A stretch of 9,466 bases of DNA, from the NCBI GenBank assembly GCA_028698375.1, contig JAQVDI010000007.1, forward strand, positions 1 to 9,466, given 5' to 3'. The first letter of the stretch is position 1; the number at the start of each line of letters is the position of its first letter. The notes under the pieces are model-generated. The model did not search any database. It saw only the letters and a list, made by a program, of their open reading frames with translations, and was not told the origin of the DNA. The position numbers and the translations under genes are program-made. Positions 1 through 6,760 of this stretch are shown one piece after another. This DNA is from Patescibacteria group bacterium. Lineage in GTDB: Bacteria > Patescibacteriota > UBA1384 > JAGGWG01.

Positions 1-28
1 GGCAATGGGAACCGATTTCAATATCCAT
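1..28 (-). CDS. Possible start of a further minus-strand gene, cut by the window edge
   Basis: An ATG at 26-28 (minus strand) opens a frame reading MDIEIGSHC before the window ends. Its leader is purely A and T with a T just before ATG, which is the pattern seen at most real starts in this cluster. Only nine codons are visible, so no function can be given. It could equally be a chance ATG in the decayed tail of the neighbouring peptidase gene. Confidence 0.2.
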
Positions 29-78
29 ATTTTTAATATACTACTTTCTGGCTGTTTTTGCTGGGACGCTCCTGTGTG

Positions 79-501
79 CTATCCAGCTACGGAGCAAGCT
101 CCGTAGATGTCCGCACAGTTATGACAATATTGAGAATATTCATCATTATTGTGTTTTACCGTTATGTAATTTAGAAAGTGTTGAAATTCAACAGACGGGC
201 CCCATTTCGTATTATTTTCAACTATTTCAACAATTATTCCGTCCTCAGCTGCCAAAACTGGAGTATTGTCGGGAATTAAAAAATCAATTGCTGATTTATA
301 TGGTCCAAAATGACTTTCAGCACTTGCAGTAATTATAAAGGGACCAATTTGTCCGAGATCATTACAATCAATCCCATTCGCGAATGCTTTCCCTCTATCA
401 GCAAAATTCTGGGAAAGAGGATAACTATATTCAAGTTGACTTTCTTCAATATCCCAAATATCATTATTTAATCCTGGTTCTTCCCGGATCTTTTCATTCA
501 T
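79..501 (-). CDS. M23 (LytM/lysostaphin-type) peptidase domain protein, C-terminally truncated, probably a broken gene
   Basis: The 140-residue product contains the first half of an M23 zinc metallopeptidase fold. Seen: HFGPYKSAIDF (residues 64-74, giving His64 and Asp73 as the HxnD zinc ligands), TPVLAAEDGIIVEIVENN (80-97, the typical beta-strand core) and YSQYCH (122-127, the conserved Y-x-H). Known for the family: a glycine-rich stretch and a final HxH (often HLHF) zinc/catalytic motif should follow. Here the frame stops 13 residues after YCH, so that motif is missing. The last residues, 132-139, are encoded by a perfect GC-rich palindrome, and the frame after the TAG shows no M23 similarity. 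No signal peptide or membrane segment is visible. The start lies 5 bases beyond the murG stop, so the gene was probably co-transcribed with murG. An intact version would cleave peptidoglycan cross-bridges; this one is probably inactive as a peptidase. The domain assignment is fairly sure, the loss of function is inferred. Confidence 0.7.
   Translation of the reverse strand: MNEKIREEPGLNNDIWDIEESQLEYSYPLSQNFADRGKAFANGIDCNDLGQIGPFIITASAESHFGPYKSAIDFLIPDNTPVLAAEDGIIVEIVENNTKWGPSVEFQHFLNYITVKHNNDEYSQYCHNCADIYGACSVAG
87..106. repeat. 20-bp perfect palindrome within a GC-rich patch
   Basis: CTACGGAGC and GCTCCGTAG form a 9-bp perfect stem around a 2-base centre. Weaker outer pairing (TGTGC at 75-79 with GCACA at 113-117) could extend the structure to 75-117. 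The 60 bases 61-120 contain 35 G or C, against 20 in the 60 bases to the left. No T-run follows on either strand, so this is not a standard intrinsic terminator. It sits exactly where the M23 reading frame breaks. It could be a small dispersed palindromic element, but copy number elsewhere cannot be seen from one window. Confidence 0.6.
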
Positions 502-506
502 ATTTT

Positions 507-1628
507 TTAATTATTTTCCAATTGCTCTAAAATTAAATCAACAATTCGGTCAGTACTATCAACAACATACAAACCGTGTAATTTGCGACCTAAATCTTCA
601 CAAATTTCCGGATGATTTAAAAAATGTCTAATTGTAGATAATAGTTTACCTTCGTTAAATTTTTTCTGGTTAAAAACTACAGCACCACCAAGGCGAGCGG
701 CAAAGTGAGCGTTAGCCATTTGATGATCTTGGGCTGCTTGTGGCAGAGGAATTAAAATTGCTGCTTTTTTCGTAGCTGCTAATTCAAACAAGGTATTAGC
801 TCCAGCACGCGACAGTATTAAGTCAGCATGTTCCAAAATAGCCGGCATATGATCGGAAAAAGCATTAAAATGATAATTTTTTATACTTTTAATTTTATAA
901 GCCTTTTTAATCTTTTTAGCTTCAGCCACCCCCTGTTCTCCGGTCAAATGAATAACTTGGCAAATAGGTAACAGGGTTTTTAAATTACGAAAAATAAAAT
1001 TATTCAGAAATTGAGCTCCCTGGCTTCCACCTGTTACCACCAAAACTGGCAAATTATTTTTTAGTTTTAAATCACGAGGCCAATCTTTTTTCTTTTTTAA
1101 AAATACTTCGCTTATTGGAACCCCAGTATAAACTAATTTTTCTTTTAACTTTTTTGGATATAAAGAACGCGGGAAAGCCACAGCTAATGCTTTCATATGT
1201 TTTAAAAGCATTAGATTAGTTTTCCCTATTACACTATCTGATTCATGACCGATGACTGGAATATTAAGTTTACTAGCAGCTAAAATAACTGGAAAACTAA
1301 CATAACCTCCTTTGGCAAAAATCACTTTAACTTCTTGTGTCTGCAAAATTTTTTTTGCTTGTCTAACACCTTTCCAAATCATATAGGGAGTCAACAAATT
1401 AGCTAAACTAAAATAACGACGCCATTTTCCAGCTGAAATGTTGAAAAACTTAAACCCAAGTTCTTGAGCCATTTTTTCTTCTAAACCGTTACGTGAACCT
1501 AAATAAATAATTTTTAAGTTTTTATTAACTTGTTTCAACTTTTTACCTACCGTAATAGTCGGTACAACATGACCAGCAGTACCACCACCAGTTAAGGCTA
1601 TCACCACTTTTTTATAATCTTTATCCAT
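507..1628 (-). CDS. murG: UDP-GlcNAc:lipid I N-acetylglucosaminyltransferase MurG
   Basis: MurG is a GT-B glycosyltransferase that adds GlcNAc from UDP-GlcNAc to lipid I on the inner membrane face, making lipid II. Seen in the 373-residue product: GGGTAGH (14-20, the N-terminal glycine loop with the conserved His20), KGGYVSFP (106-113), a variant acceptor-domain HESDSVIGKTN (128-138), TGGSQGA (199-205), RAGANTLFEL (274-283) and DHQMANA (301-307), which together form the nucleotide-sugar site. Length is normal for the family. I chose the ATG at 1628 because it gives a standard N-terminus right before the first strand and has the same AT-only leader as its neighbours. A TTG at 1667 would add 13 residues without family support. 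It follows ftsW after a 132-base gap with odd content and is followed within 5 bases by the M23 fragment. Identification is secure. Confidence 0.96.
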   Translation of the reverse strand: MDKDYKKVVIALTGGGTAGHVVPTITVGKKLKQVNKNLKIIYLGSRNGLEEKMAQELGFKFFNISAGKWRRYFSLANLLTPYMIWKGVRQAKKILQTQEVKVIFAKGGYVSFPVILAASKLNIPVIGHESDSVIGKTNLMLLKHMKALAVAFPRSLYPKKLKEKLVYTGVPISEVFLKKKKDWPRDLKLKNNLPVLVVTGGSQGAQFLNNFIFRNLKTLLPICQVIHLTGEQGVAEAKKIKKAYKIKSIKNYHFNAFSDHMPAILEHADLILSRAGANTLFELAATKKAAILIPLPQAAQDHQMANAHFAARLGGAVVFNQKKFNEGKLLSTIRHFLNHPEICEDLGRKLHGLYVVDSTDRIVDLILEQLENN

Positions 1629-1678
1629 AATTATATTAATATTAATTGACTTTTTCTTAAATCGCAATCATCTTTCAG

Positions 1679-1768
1679 CTACAGTAATGAAACCCGTTCC
1701 ACCAGATATCTAACGCTAAACGCAATCCAAACAGGCATCATGGCTGACAAACGAATGACGCTACTCAA
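1679..1768 (-). CDS. Possible 29-residue small ORF between ftsW and murG
   Basis: A frame opens with TTG at 1766-1768, overlapping the end of ftsW, and runs to TAG at 1679-1681. A shorter version begins at ATG 1741 and encodes 20 residues, MMPVWIAFSVRYLVERVSLL, a hydrophobic and partly amphipathic peptide. The leader of the TTG start (AAGGCAGAGAAGAG) is only weakly SD-like. There is no recognisable family, and such a short frame can arise by chance. The only supporting point is that the region is richer in G+C than its surroundings. Treat as doubtful. Confidence 0.15.
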   Translation of the reverse strand: MSSVIRLSAMMPVWIAFSVRYLVERVSLL

Positions 1769-2882
1769 CTCTTCTCTGCCTTGAAATATTCAACAGTATT
1801 CCCATAGCAATTAAAGAAATCACCAGCGACGTACCACCAGAACTAAAAAATGGCAAAGGCACACCAGTTAAAGGCAAAACTCCCAACATACCGCCCAAAT
1901 TAACAATAACCTGAAAACCAAACCACGCACTAATACCCAAAGCTAAATAACGACCAAATTCATCTGGTGCTTTGCGAGCGATAATTATCCCCCGCCAAAT
2001 TAAAAAACCAAAAAAGAAAATAATCGGAAATGAACGCAAAAAACCCAGTTCTTCACTCACCACCGCATAAATAGAATCCGTGTGTGCCTCAGGCAAATAA
2101 AAATACTTTTGTTTGGAATTCCCAAAGCCTTGTCCAAAAAGCCCTCCACTACCGACAGCAATAGAAATATTACGTGCGTGATAGCCAATGCCTTCAGGAT
2201 CATTAGCAGGATTTAAAAAAGTAGTTAAACGAGCGAAACGATAAGGCGACACTACACTTAAAATTAAAACGACGATAATGCCGATAACCATAATACTAAT
2301 CACATGAATCCATTTAGCACCAGCTACAAAAAATAAAACTAAACCCATGCCCAAAAAAACTAAAGCTGTCCCTAAATCTGGTTCTAGCAAAATTAAACCT
2401 GCGATCAAACAAAAAAGTAACCAATATGGTAATAAACCATCAAAAAAAGAATTAATATTTTTATTTTTTGTAGATAACCACGCAGAAATATAAATAACAA
2501 AAAATAATTTTACTAATTCACTTGCCTGAAAATTAATTGGCCCAAAAAACAACCACCGTTTCGCTCCTCCTATCACTGGAGCGATACTCGGAATGGGTAA
2601 TAAAACTAAAATCAATAAAATTAGACTTAAACCAAGCAACCAAGGAGTTAACTTTTTTAACCGATGATAATCGACATATTGTACAAAAAACCACGCACTA
2701 ACCCCAATCGTTAAAGCAATCGCCTGATTAATTAAATAATGATAAGGATTGCCAAATTTGTCTAAAGAAACAACAATAGAAGCAGAATAAACCGAAATCA
2801 AACCCCAAAAAACTAAAGCAAAAACCACTAAAGAAAGCCAAGTATCCGGTTTTCTCATCCGCCCACGCATTAAAATATTCAT
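1761..2882 (-). CDS. ftsW: Septal peptidoglycan glycosyltransferase FtsW (SEDS family)
   Basis: FtsW polymerises lipid II into glycan strands at the division site, working with a class B penicillin-binding protein, here FtsI. The 373-residue product is highly hydrophobic, with about ten membrane segments. Seen family motifs: SVYSAS (30-35), GGAKRWL (105-111), FQASELVKL (118-126), EPDLGTA (167-173), DPEGIGYH (228-235), GFGNSKQKYFYLPEAHTD (252-269) and GVLPLTGVPLPFFSSGGTS (334-352). Asp269 in AHTD matches the catalytic aspartate of SEDS enzymes. The usual HTDFIFA reads HTDSIYA here. FtsW is preferred over RodA from its place between murD and murG. The start lies 2 bases after the murD stop; Met5 and Met9 are alternative starts, and no SD distinguishes them. 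The length is on the short side but complete. Confidence 0.95.
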   Translation of the reverse strand: MNILMRGRMRKPDTWLSLVVFALVFWGLISVYSASIVVSLDKFGNPYHYLINQAIALTIGVSAWFFVQYVDYHRLKKLTPWLLGLSLILLILVLLPIPSIAPVIGGAKRWLFFGPINFQASELVKLFFVIYISAWLSTKNKNINSFFDGLLPYWLLFCLIAGLILLEPDLGTALVFLGMGLVLFFVAGAKWIHVISIMVIGIIVVLILSVVSPYRFARLTTFLNPANDPEGIGYHARNISIAVGSGGLFGQGFGNSKQKYFYLPEAHTDSIYAVVSEELGFLRSFPIIFFFGFLIWRGIIIARKAPDEFGRYLALGISAWFGFQVIVNLGGMLGVLPLTGVPLPFFSSGGTSLVISLIAMGILLNISRQRRVE

Positions 2883-2884
2883 TA

Positions 2885-4354
2885 TTAAAATTTATATTTC
2901 TTAATATTTTTTTTAACCTCAACATCAAATCTTCGCCCTCTTTCACGATAATCAGCAAATTCCCCGAAACTTTCACATGCTGGAGACATTAAAATTATAT
3001 CCACATTTTGAATATTGGCAAAAGCTTCAGCCACAGCATCTTCCATATTGTCACATTTGCCTAAGGCAAAAGGAACTTTCTTTTTTAACCTAAAAATTTC
3101 TTTTTCAATTTGCTCACTAGCCTCACCAATTAAAAGCAACATTTTAACTTTATTATTAATCAATGCTTCTATCCAAGAATCAAAATCCGTTGGATCAATT
3201 TTAGCTTTTCCGCCAGCAATAACAATTTTCTTGTAATTTGGAAACGATTCAATCGCCGCCTTAGCTGCTTCAGGGCTAGTTGCTTGAGAATCATTATAAA
3301 ACTTAGTTTTCTTAAATTTTGCAGTTAATTCCAAACGATACGGTAAACTTTTGAAACTAGATACTTTACGTGCGATTTGTTTATTAGATAAACCCAAAAA
3401 TCTAGCCACTAAGCTGGCAGCCAAAGCATTGCGAGCATTATGTTCGCCGGGTAAATGAAAATTTTTCAACTTTAAAAACGGCTTCTGTTCATCAAAAATA
3501 AAAGCAAAATTTCCATCAAAAACAAATGCGCCCTCCAAAGAAGACGCCGTATTTAAGCCAAACCATTCCACTTTGGCACAAGTACAATTAGCAAAAAGAC
3601 GTACATTTTTATTATCATAATTCAAAATCGCCAAATCAGAAGCTTTTTGATAACGAACAATATTTTTTTTAGTTTCTAAGTAATTATCAAAATTATGGTG
3701 ATCGTCTAAATGTGTTGGTTCCAAAGTCGTAACCACCGCGATATTAGGTGAATATTTAAAATCAATCAACTGCCGATTAGAAATTTCTAAAATGAGGATA
3801 TCATCTTTAGTTGCTTTTTCAATTTCTAAAATTACTGGTGGGTTTTGACGGTCATTACCTGAAAGCCAAATTTTTCGTCCTCGCATATCTTCCAGCAAAT
3901 GATAAATTAAATTGGCAGTTGTACTTTTACCGTTAGAACCAGTAACCCCAATAAGAGTGCCAGGAAAATTTTCAAAATAAAGCTCAGTTAATTGCTTAAT
4001 TTTTATGTTTTTGGACAAATGTTTTATTGGCTCATTGGCAGGATACCGGAACCAAGATTGAGGAACAAAAATAATATCAGCCTCACTTATGTCTTCTAAG
4101 TAATTATCTTTTAATTTAATGTTTTCTTTGTCTCTTTCTAGATCATGCCAAATTTTTCGTTTTTCATCAACGTTTAGATAATCATGAAAAGAGAAAAAGC
4201 TTTGCTTCAGTGCTTCTAAATTTTCACTGATATCATGAGAAACAACCAAAAAGTTATGTTTTTTTAAAAAACGCCAAATTGCCAGCCCTTCCATGCCAGA
4301 AACTCCAACAATGTGGATAATTTTATCTTGAAATTGAGATAAATTTAATGGCAT
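2885..4354 (-). CDS. murD: UDP-N-acetylmuramoyl-L-alanine--D-glutamate ligase MurD, divergent
   Basis: MurD adds D-glutamate to UDP-MurNAc-L-alanine in the cytoplasm using ATP. Seen in the 489-residue product: a Rossmann-like N-terminal domain (HIVGVSGMEG, 14-23), the ATP P-loop GVTGSNGKST (136-145), LEISNRQL (189-196) in place of the usual LE-x-SSFQL, THLDDHHNF (214-222) with the conserved His215, Lys229 in YLETKKNI (225-232) at the carbamylated-lysine position, GEHNARNALAA (303-313), LPYRLE (337-342), NDSQATSPEA (354-363) where MurD normally has DSKATN, GGKAK (381-385), and SPACESFGEFADYRERG (457-473). It is about 50 residues longer than E. coli MurD, mostly in a charged stretch around residues 45-110. 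It sits between mraY and ftsW, the normal murD position, and ends 2 bases before ftsW. Assignment is good, though several active-site-region residues are unusual. Confidence 0.9.
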   Translation of the reverse strand: MPLNLSQFQDKIIHIVGVSGMEGLAIWRFLKKHNFLVVSHDISENLEALKQSFFSFHDYLNVDEKRKIWHDLERDKENIKLKDNYLEDISEADIIFVPQSWFRYPANEPIKHLSKNIKIKQLTELYFENFPGTLIGVTGSNGKSTTANLIYHLLEDMRGRKIWLSGNDRQNPPVILEIEKATKDDILILEISNRQLIDFKYSPNIAVVTTLEPTHLDDHHNFDNYLETKKNIVRYQKASDLAILNYDNKNVRLFANCTCAKVEWFGLNTASSLEGAFVFDGNFAFIFDEQKPFLKLKNFHLPGEHNARNALAASLVARFLGLSNKQIARKVSSFKSLPYRLELTAKFKKTKFYNDSQATSPEAAKAAIESFPNYKKIVIAGGKAKIDPTDFDSWIEALINNKVKMLLLIGEASEQIEKEIFRLKKKVPFALGKCDNMEDAVAEAFANIQNVDIILMSPACESFGEFADYRERGRRFDVEVKKNIKKYKF

Positions 4355-4420
4355 ATATTCTTATGATAACAAGAAAAGAACCAACCAACAAATTGCTAAA
4401 TTATAAAACCTATTCAAATC

Positions 4421-5443
4421 TTAACCGCGACTAATTAGAGCTAATAACAAACCTAAAACTGCGCTAACAGCACCAATCACCCAAAATCTCATCGTTACTT
4501 TCACTTCTGGCCAACCACGTGCTTCAAAAGTATGATGTAGCGGAGCAGCCAAAAAAATCTTACGGTGGAAAAATTTTTTAGACATAATTTGAATAAAAGA
4601 AGAAGTAATTTCCACCAAAAAAACTAAAGCAATAATTGGTAGGATAATTACGGTATTGGTCAACATCGCCATCACCCCCAATGTCGCTCCTATAGCAAGA
4701 GATCCTGTATCTCCCATAAAAAAACGAGCTGGATAGATGTTAAACCACAGAAACGCTAATAAGGCACCCGCCATCGTGGCGGAAAAATAAGATAAAGAAA
4801 AAGCACCAATTATTAAACAGATTAACGCATAAGCCAAAAAAGTAAAGGTAGATAAACCAGCAGCTAAACCGTCTAAGCCATCAGTAATATTAACCGCATT
4901 GGCCATAGCCACAACCACGAAAATAAACAAAGGTATGTACCAAACACCTAAAACTACATCACCGTATCTGGGAATATGCAAAGTATTATAATCCAATTTA
5001 AAATAAAACCATAAAGCGCCAATAGCCGCGATTATAGTTAGCCAAATCAATTTGTCTCGTGCTCTAATACCCTTAATTCGACCAATGCCACGGACATTTG
5101 CCCAATCATCAAAAAGCCCCAAAAGTCCGACTCCAGCTAAAACTGCCAAAGGCAAATAAGTTTGCGAACGAGTAAAATTAAAAACTAAAGAGATAATTAA
5201 GACTGAGCCCCAGATTAAAACCCCTGCGCCAACTGGTGTGTTACGTTTTTTAGCATGCAGCTTGGCAACAATAGTTGATTTTTCGCCCGTAGCCGTATCT
5301 TGCCTTATCTGTTTCCAAAATTTAAATTTATACAAAAGATAAGAAATCAAAGGTGTTAAAACAATAGCTAAAACAAAACCGCCAACCAAAAACCAACCTG
5401 ATTTAAACAAAGAGTGAAGATTTAAAACAAATGTTTCGGTCAT
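4421..5443 (-). CDS. mraY: Phospho-N-acetylmuramoyl-pentapeptide transferase MraY
   Basis: MraY transfers phospho-MurNAc-pentapeptide from UDP to undecaprenyl phosphate in the membrane, making lipid I. The 340-residue product has about ten hydrophobic segments. Seen catalytic and signature motifs: LFDDW (110-114, Asp112 and Asp113), NAVNITDGLDGLA (182-194), FFMGDTGSLA (241-250, Asp245) and APLHHTFE (300-307, with the HH pair of the MraY family). The segment after the first helix keeps the basic, polar loop HAKKRNTPVGAG (63-74) typical of MraY, though it lacks the usual KxGTPTMGG wording. The length fits the family. It starts 13 bases after murF and lies 66 bases before murD, the usual dcw order. 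Identification is secure. Confidence 0.96.
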   Translation of the reverse strand: MTETFVLNLHSLFKSGWFLVGGFVLAIVLTPLISYLLYKFKFWKQIRQDTATGEKSTIVAKLHAKKRNTPVGAGVLIWGSVLIISLVFNFTRSQTYLPLAVLAGVGLLGLFDDWANVRGIGRIKGIRARDKLIWLTIIAAIGALWFYFKLDYNTLHIPRYGDVVLGVWYIPLFIFVVVAMANAVNITDGLDGLAAGLSTFTFLAYALICLIIGAFSLSYFSATMAGALLAFLWFNIYPARFFMGDTGSLAIGATLGVMAMLTNTVIILPIIALVFLVEITSSFIQIMSKKFFHRKIFLAAPLHHTFEARGWPEVKVTMRFWVIGAVSAVLGLLLALISRG

Positions 5444-5456
5444 AAATTAAAATTAT

Positions 5457-6698
5457 TTATTTATTTTGCCATTCATTGTCCTGTCTTACTAAAACCTCTC
5501 TTTTATTGTAACGAGAAGAAATCAATTTTGCCACGATTTTTTCTAATCTAATGGCCTGGGATCCTTTAACTAATACTAAATTATCGGATTTAATTAATTG
5601 ACTTAATTTCTTATCTAGTTCTTCCGCATTTTTAAAATAAAAAATGTTTTTAGTTTTATTTAAAATTTTATCATAAGTGCCTTTAATTTCCGAACCAACT
5701 AAGATAATCTTATTAGCAAAACTTATTTTAGCAGCTAAATCTTGATGAAATTCGAAAGATTTTTCTCCCAATTCGCGCATATCTCCCAAAATCACTACTT
5801 TTTGTTTATTAGTTTTTATTTTTTCTAAAAATTTTAAAGCACCAGCTACAGACATAGGACTGGCGTTATAGCTCTCATCAATAATTAAGTTGTTATTTTC
5901 ACCTTCTAAAAACCGTCCTCTGCCAGGTAAAGGTTGGAAACGAGTTAAAGAAGCAATAATATGTTTAGATTCAATTTTCAAAATTTCCGCTACACTAAAA
6001 GCAGCTAAAATCGTGTAAACTAAATGTTCTCCGATTCCACGAAGATGAAAATTATATAACTGATTATTAATATGAATATTAAAAATTAAGTTTTTATCAA
6101 TAATTTTAATCTTATCAGCCCGCACTTCAGCAGATTGACTCAAACCATAAAAAATTTTCTTGGCATTGGTTTTGTTGGCCATAGCGCGCACATATTCATC
6201 ATCATAATTTAAAACTGCCCAACCATTCTTTTTAATATTTTTCACCAAAACACTTTTTTCTTTCGCCACTCCTTTCAAATCTTTAAAAGCTTGCAAATGA
6301 ACCGGGCCGACATTCGTAATAACTGCAATATCTGGTTTAACAATACTGACTAAATAATTCAAATCGCTTATTTTATCCGAACCCATTTCTAAAACTAAAA
6401 TTTGAGGATGATTTGGATCATAAATTATTTTCCCCAACGCTTTCAAAAAAATTACCAGCCAACCTAAGATATTCCTACCAGCAGTTTCAAAACCTAGAAT
6501 AGTTAAAGGAAAACCAATTTGATTATTATAACTTTTCGCAGAAATTCTAATTTTAAATTTATCTTTTAGCACTAAACCGATGGCTTCTTTAACTGAAGTT
6601 TTTCCAACACTACCAGTAATACCAATAACACGTGGTCGATAGCGCCAAACATATAGTCGAGCTAATAATTTCAGCTTAAATTGCAATATTTTTTTCAT
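5457..6698 (-). CDS. murF: UDP-MurNAc-tripeptide--D-Ala-D-Ala ligase MurF lacking the N-terminal substrate domain
   Basis: MurF adds D-alanyl-D-alanine to UDP-MurNAc-tripeptide using ATP. Seen in the 413-residue product: P-loop GITGSVGKTS (26-35), SYNNQIGFPLT (56-66), EMGS (104-107), ITNVGPVHL (127-135), GEHLVYTILAA (223-233), PGRGRFLEG (258-266), DESYNASPMSVAGAL (274-288), ILGDMRELGEKS (303-314) and VKGSQAIRLEKIV (377-389). The middle and C-terminal domains are clearly MurF. The P-loop starts at residue 26, whereas in E. coli MurF it lies near residue 107. The family's N-terminal UDP-sugar-binding domain is therefore absent and is replaced by a short basic, hydrophobic leader. The 62 bases upstream, back to the ftsI stop, have no room for it. 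The gene follows ftsI directly and precedes mraY; murE, often found before murF, is missing here. Function is inferred as MurF. How the UDP sugar is held is unclear. Confidence 0.9.
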   Translation of the reverse strand: MKKILQFKLKLLARLYVWRYRPRVIGITGSVGKTSVKEAIGLVLKDKFKIRISAKSYNNQIGFPLTILGFETAGRNILGWLVIFLKALGKIIYDPNHPQILVLEMGSDKISDLNYLVSIVKPDIAVITNVGPVHLQAFKDLKGVAKEKSVLVKNIKKNGWAVLNYDDEYVRAMANKTNAKKIFYGLSQSAEVRADKIKIIDKNLIFNIHINNQLYNFHLRGIGEHLVYTILAAFSVAEILKIESKHIIASLTRFQPLPGRGRFLEGENNNLIIDESYNASPMSVAGALKFLEKIKTNKQKVVILGDMRELGEKSFEFHQDLAAKISFANKIILVGSEIKGTYDKILNKTKNIFYFKNAEELDKKLSQLIKSDNLVLVKGSQAIRLEKIVAKLISSRYNKREVLVRQDNEWQNK

Positions 6699-6760
6699 AA
6701 ATCCGGTTAAACGATGATAACATAATTTTTAGTTTTTTTCCAACTTTTAAAAATAAAAAA

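Noticed and set aside
61..120. GC-rich palindromic patch as a tRNA or structured RNA gene
   Set aside because: No acceptor stem, anticodon arm or T-loop consensus could be laid out, and no other RNA family was recognised.
1629..1667. MurG extension from a TTG at 1667
   Set aside because: The added 13 residues have no family support; ATG 1628 matches the leader pattern of the other genes.
2728..2976. 82-codon minus-strand frame across the murD-ftsW junction
   Set aside because: Out of frame with two clear genes and simply spans their ends; composition is that of a shifted frame.
4400..4405. Perfect TATAAT on the minus strand in the mraY-murD gap as an internal promoter
   Set aside because: No recognisable -35 at 16-18 bp; a TATAAT is common by chance in such AT-rich DNA.
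6699..6760. A/T stem (AGTT/AACT with flanking T and A runs) between ftsI and murF as a terminator
   Set aside because: The pairing is almost all A-T with bulges and would be too weak; the downstream genes belong to the same operon.
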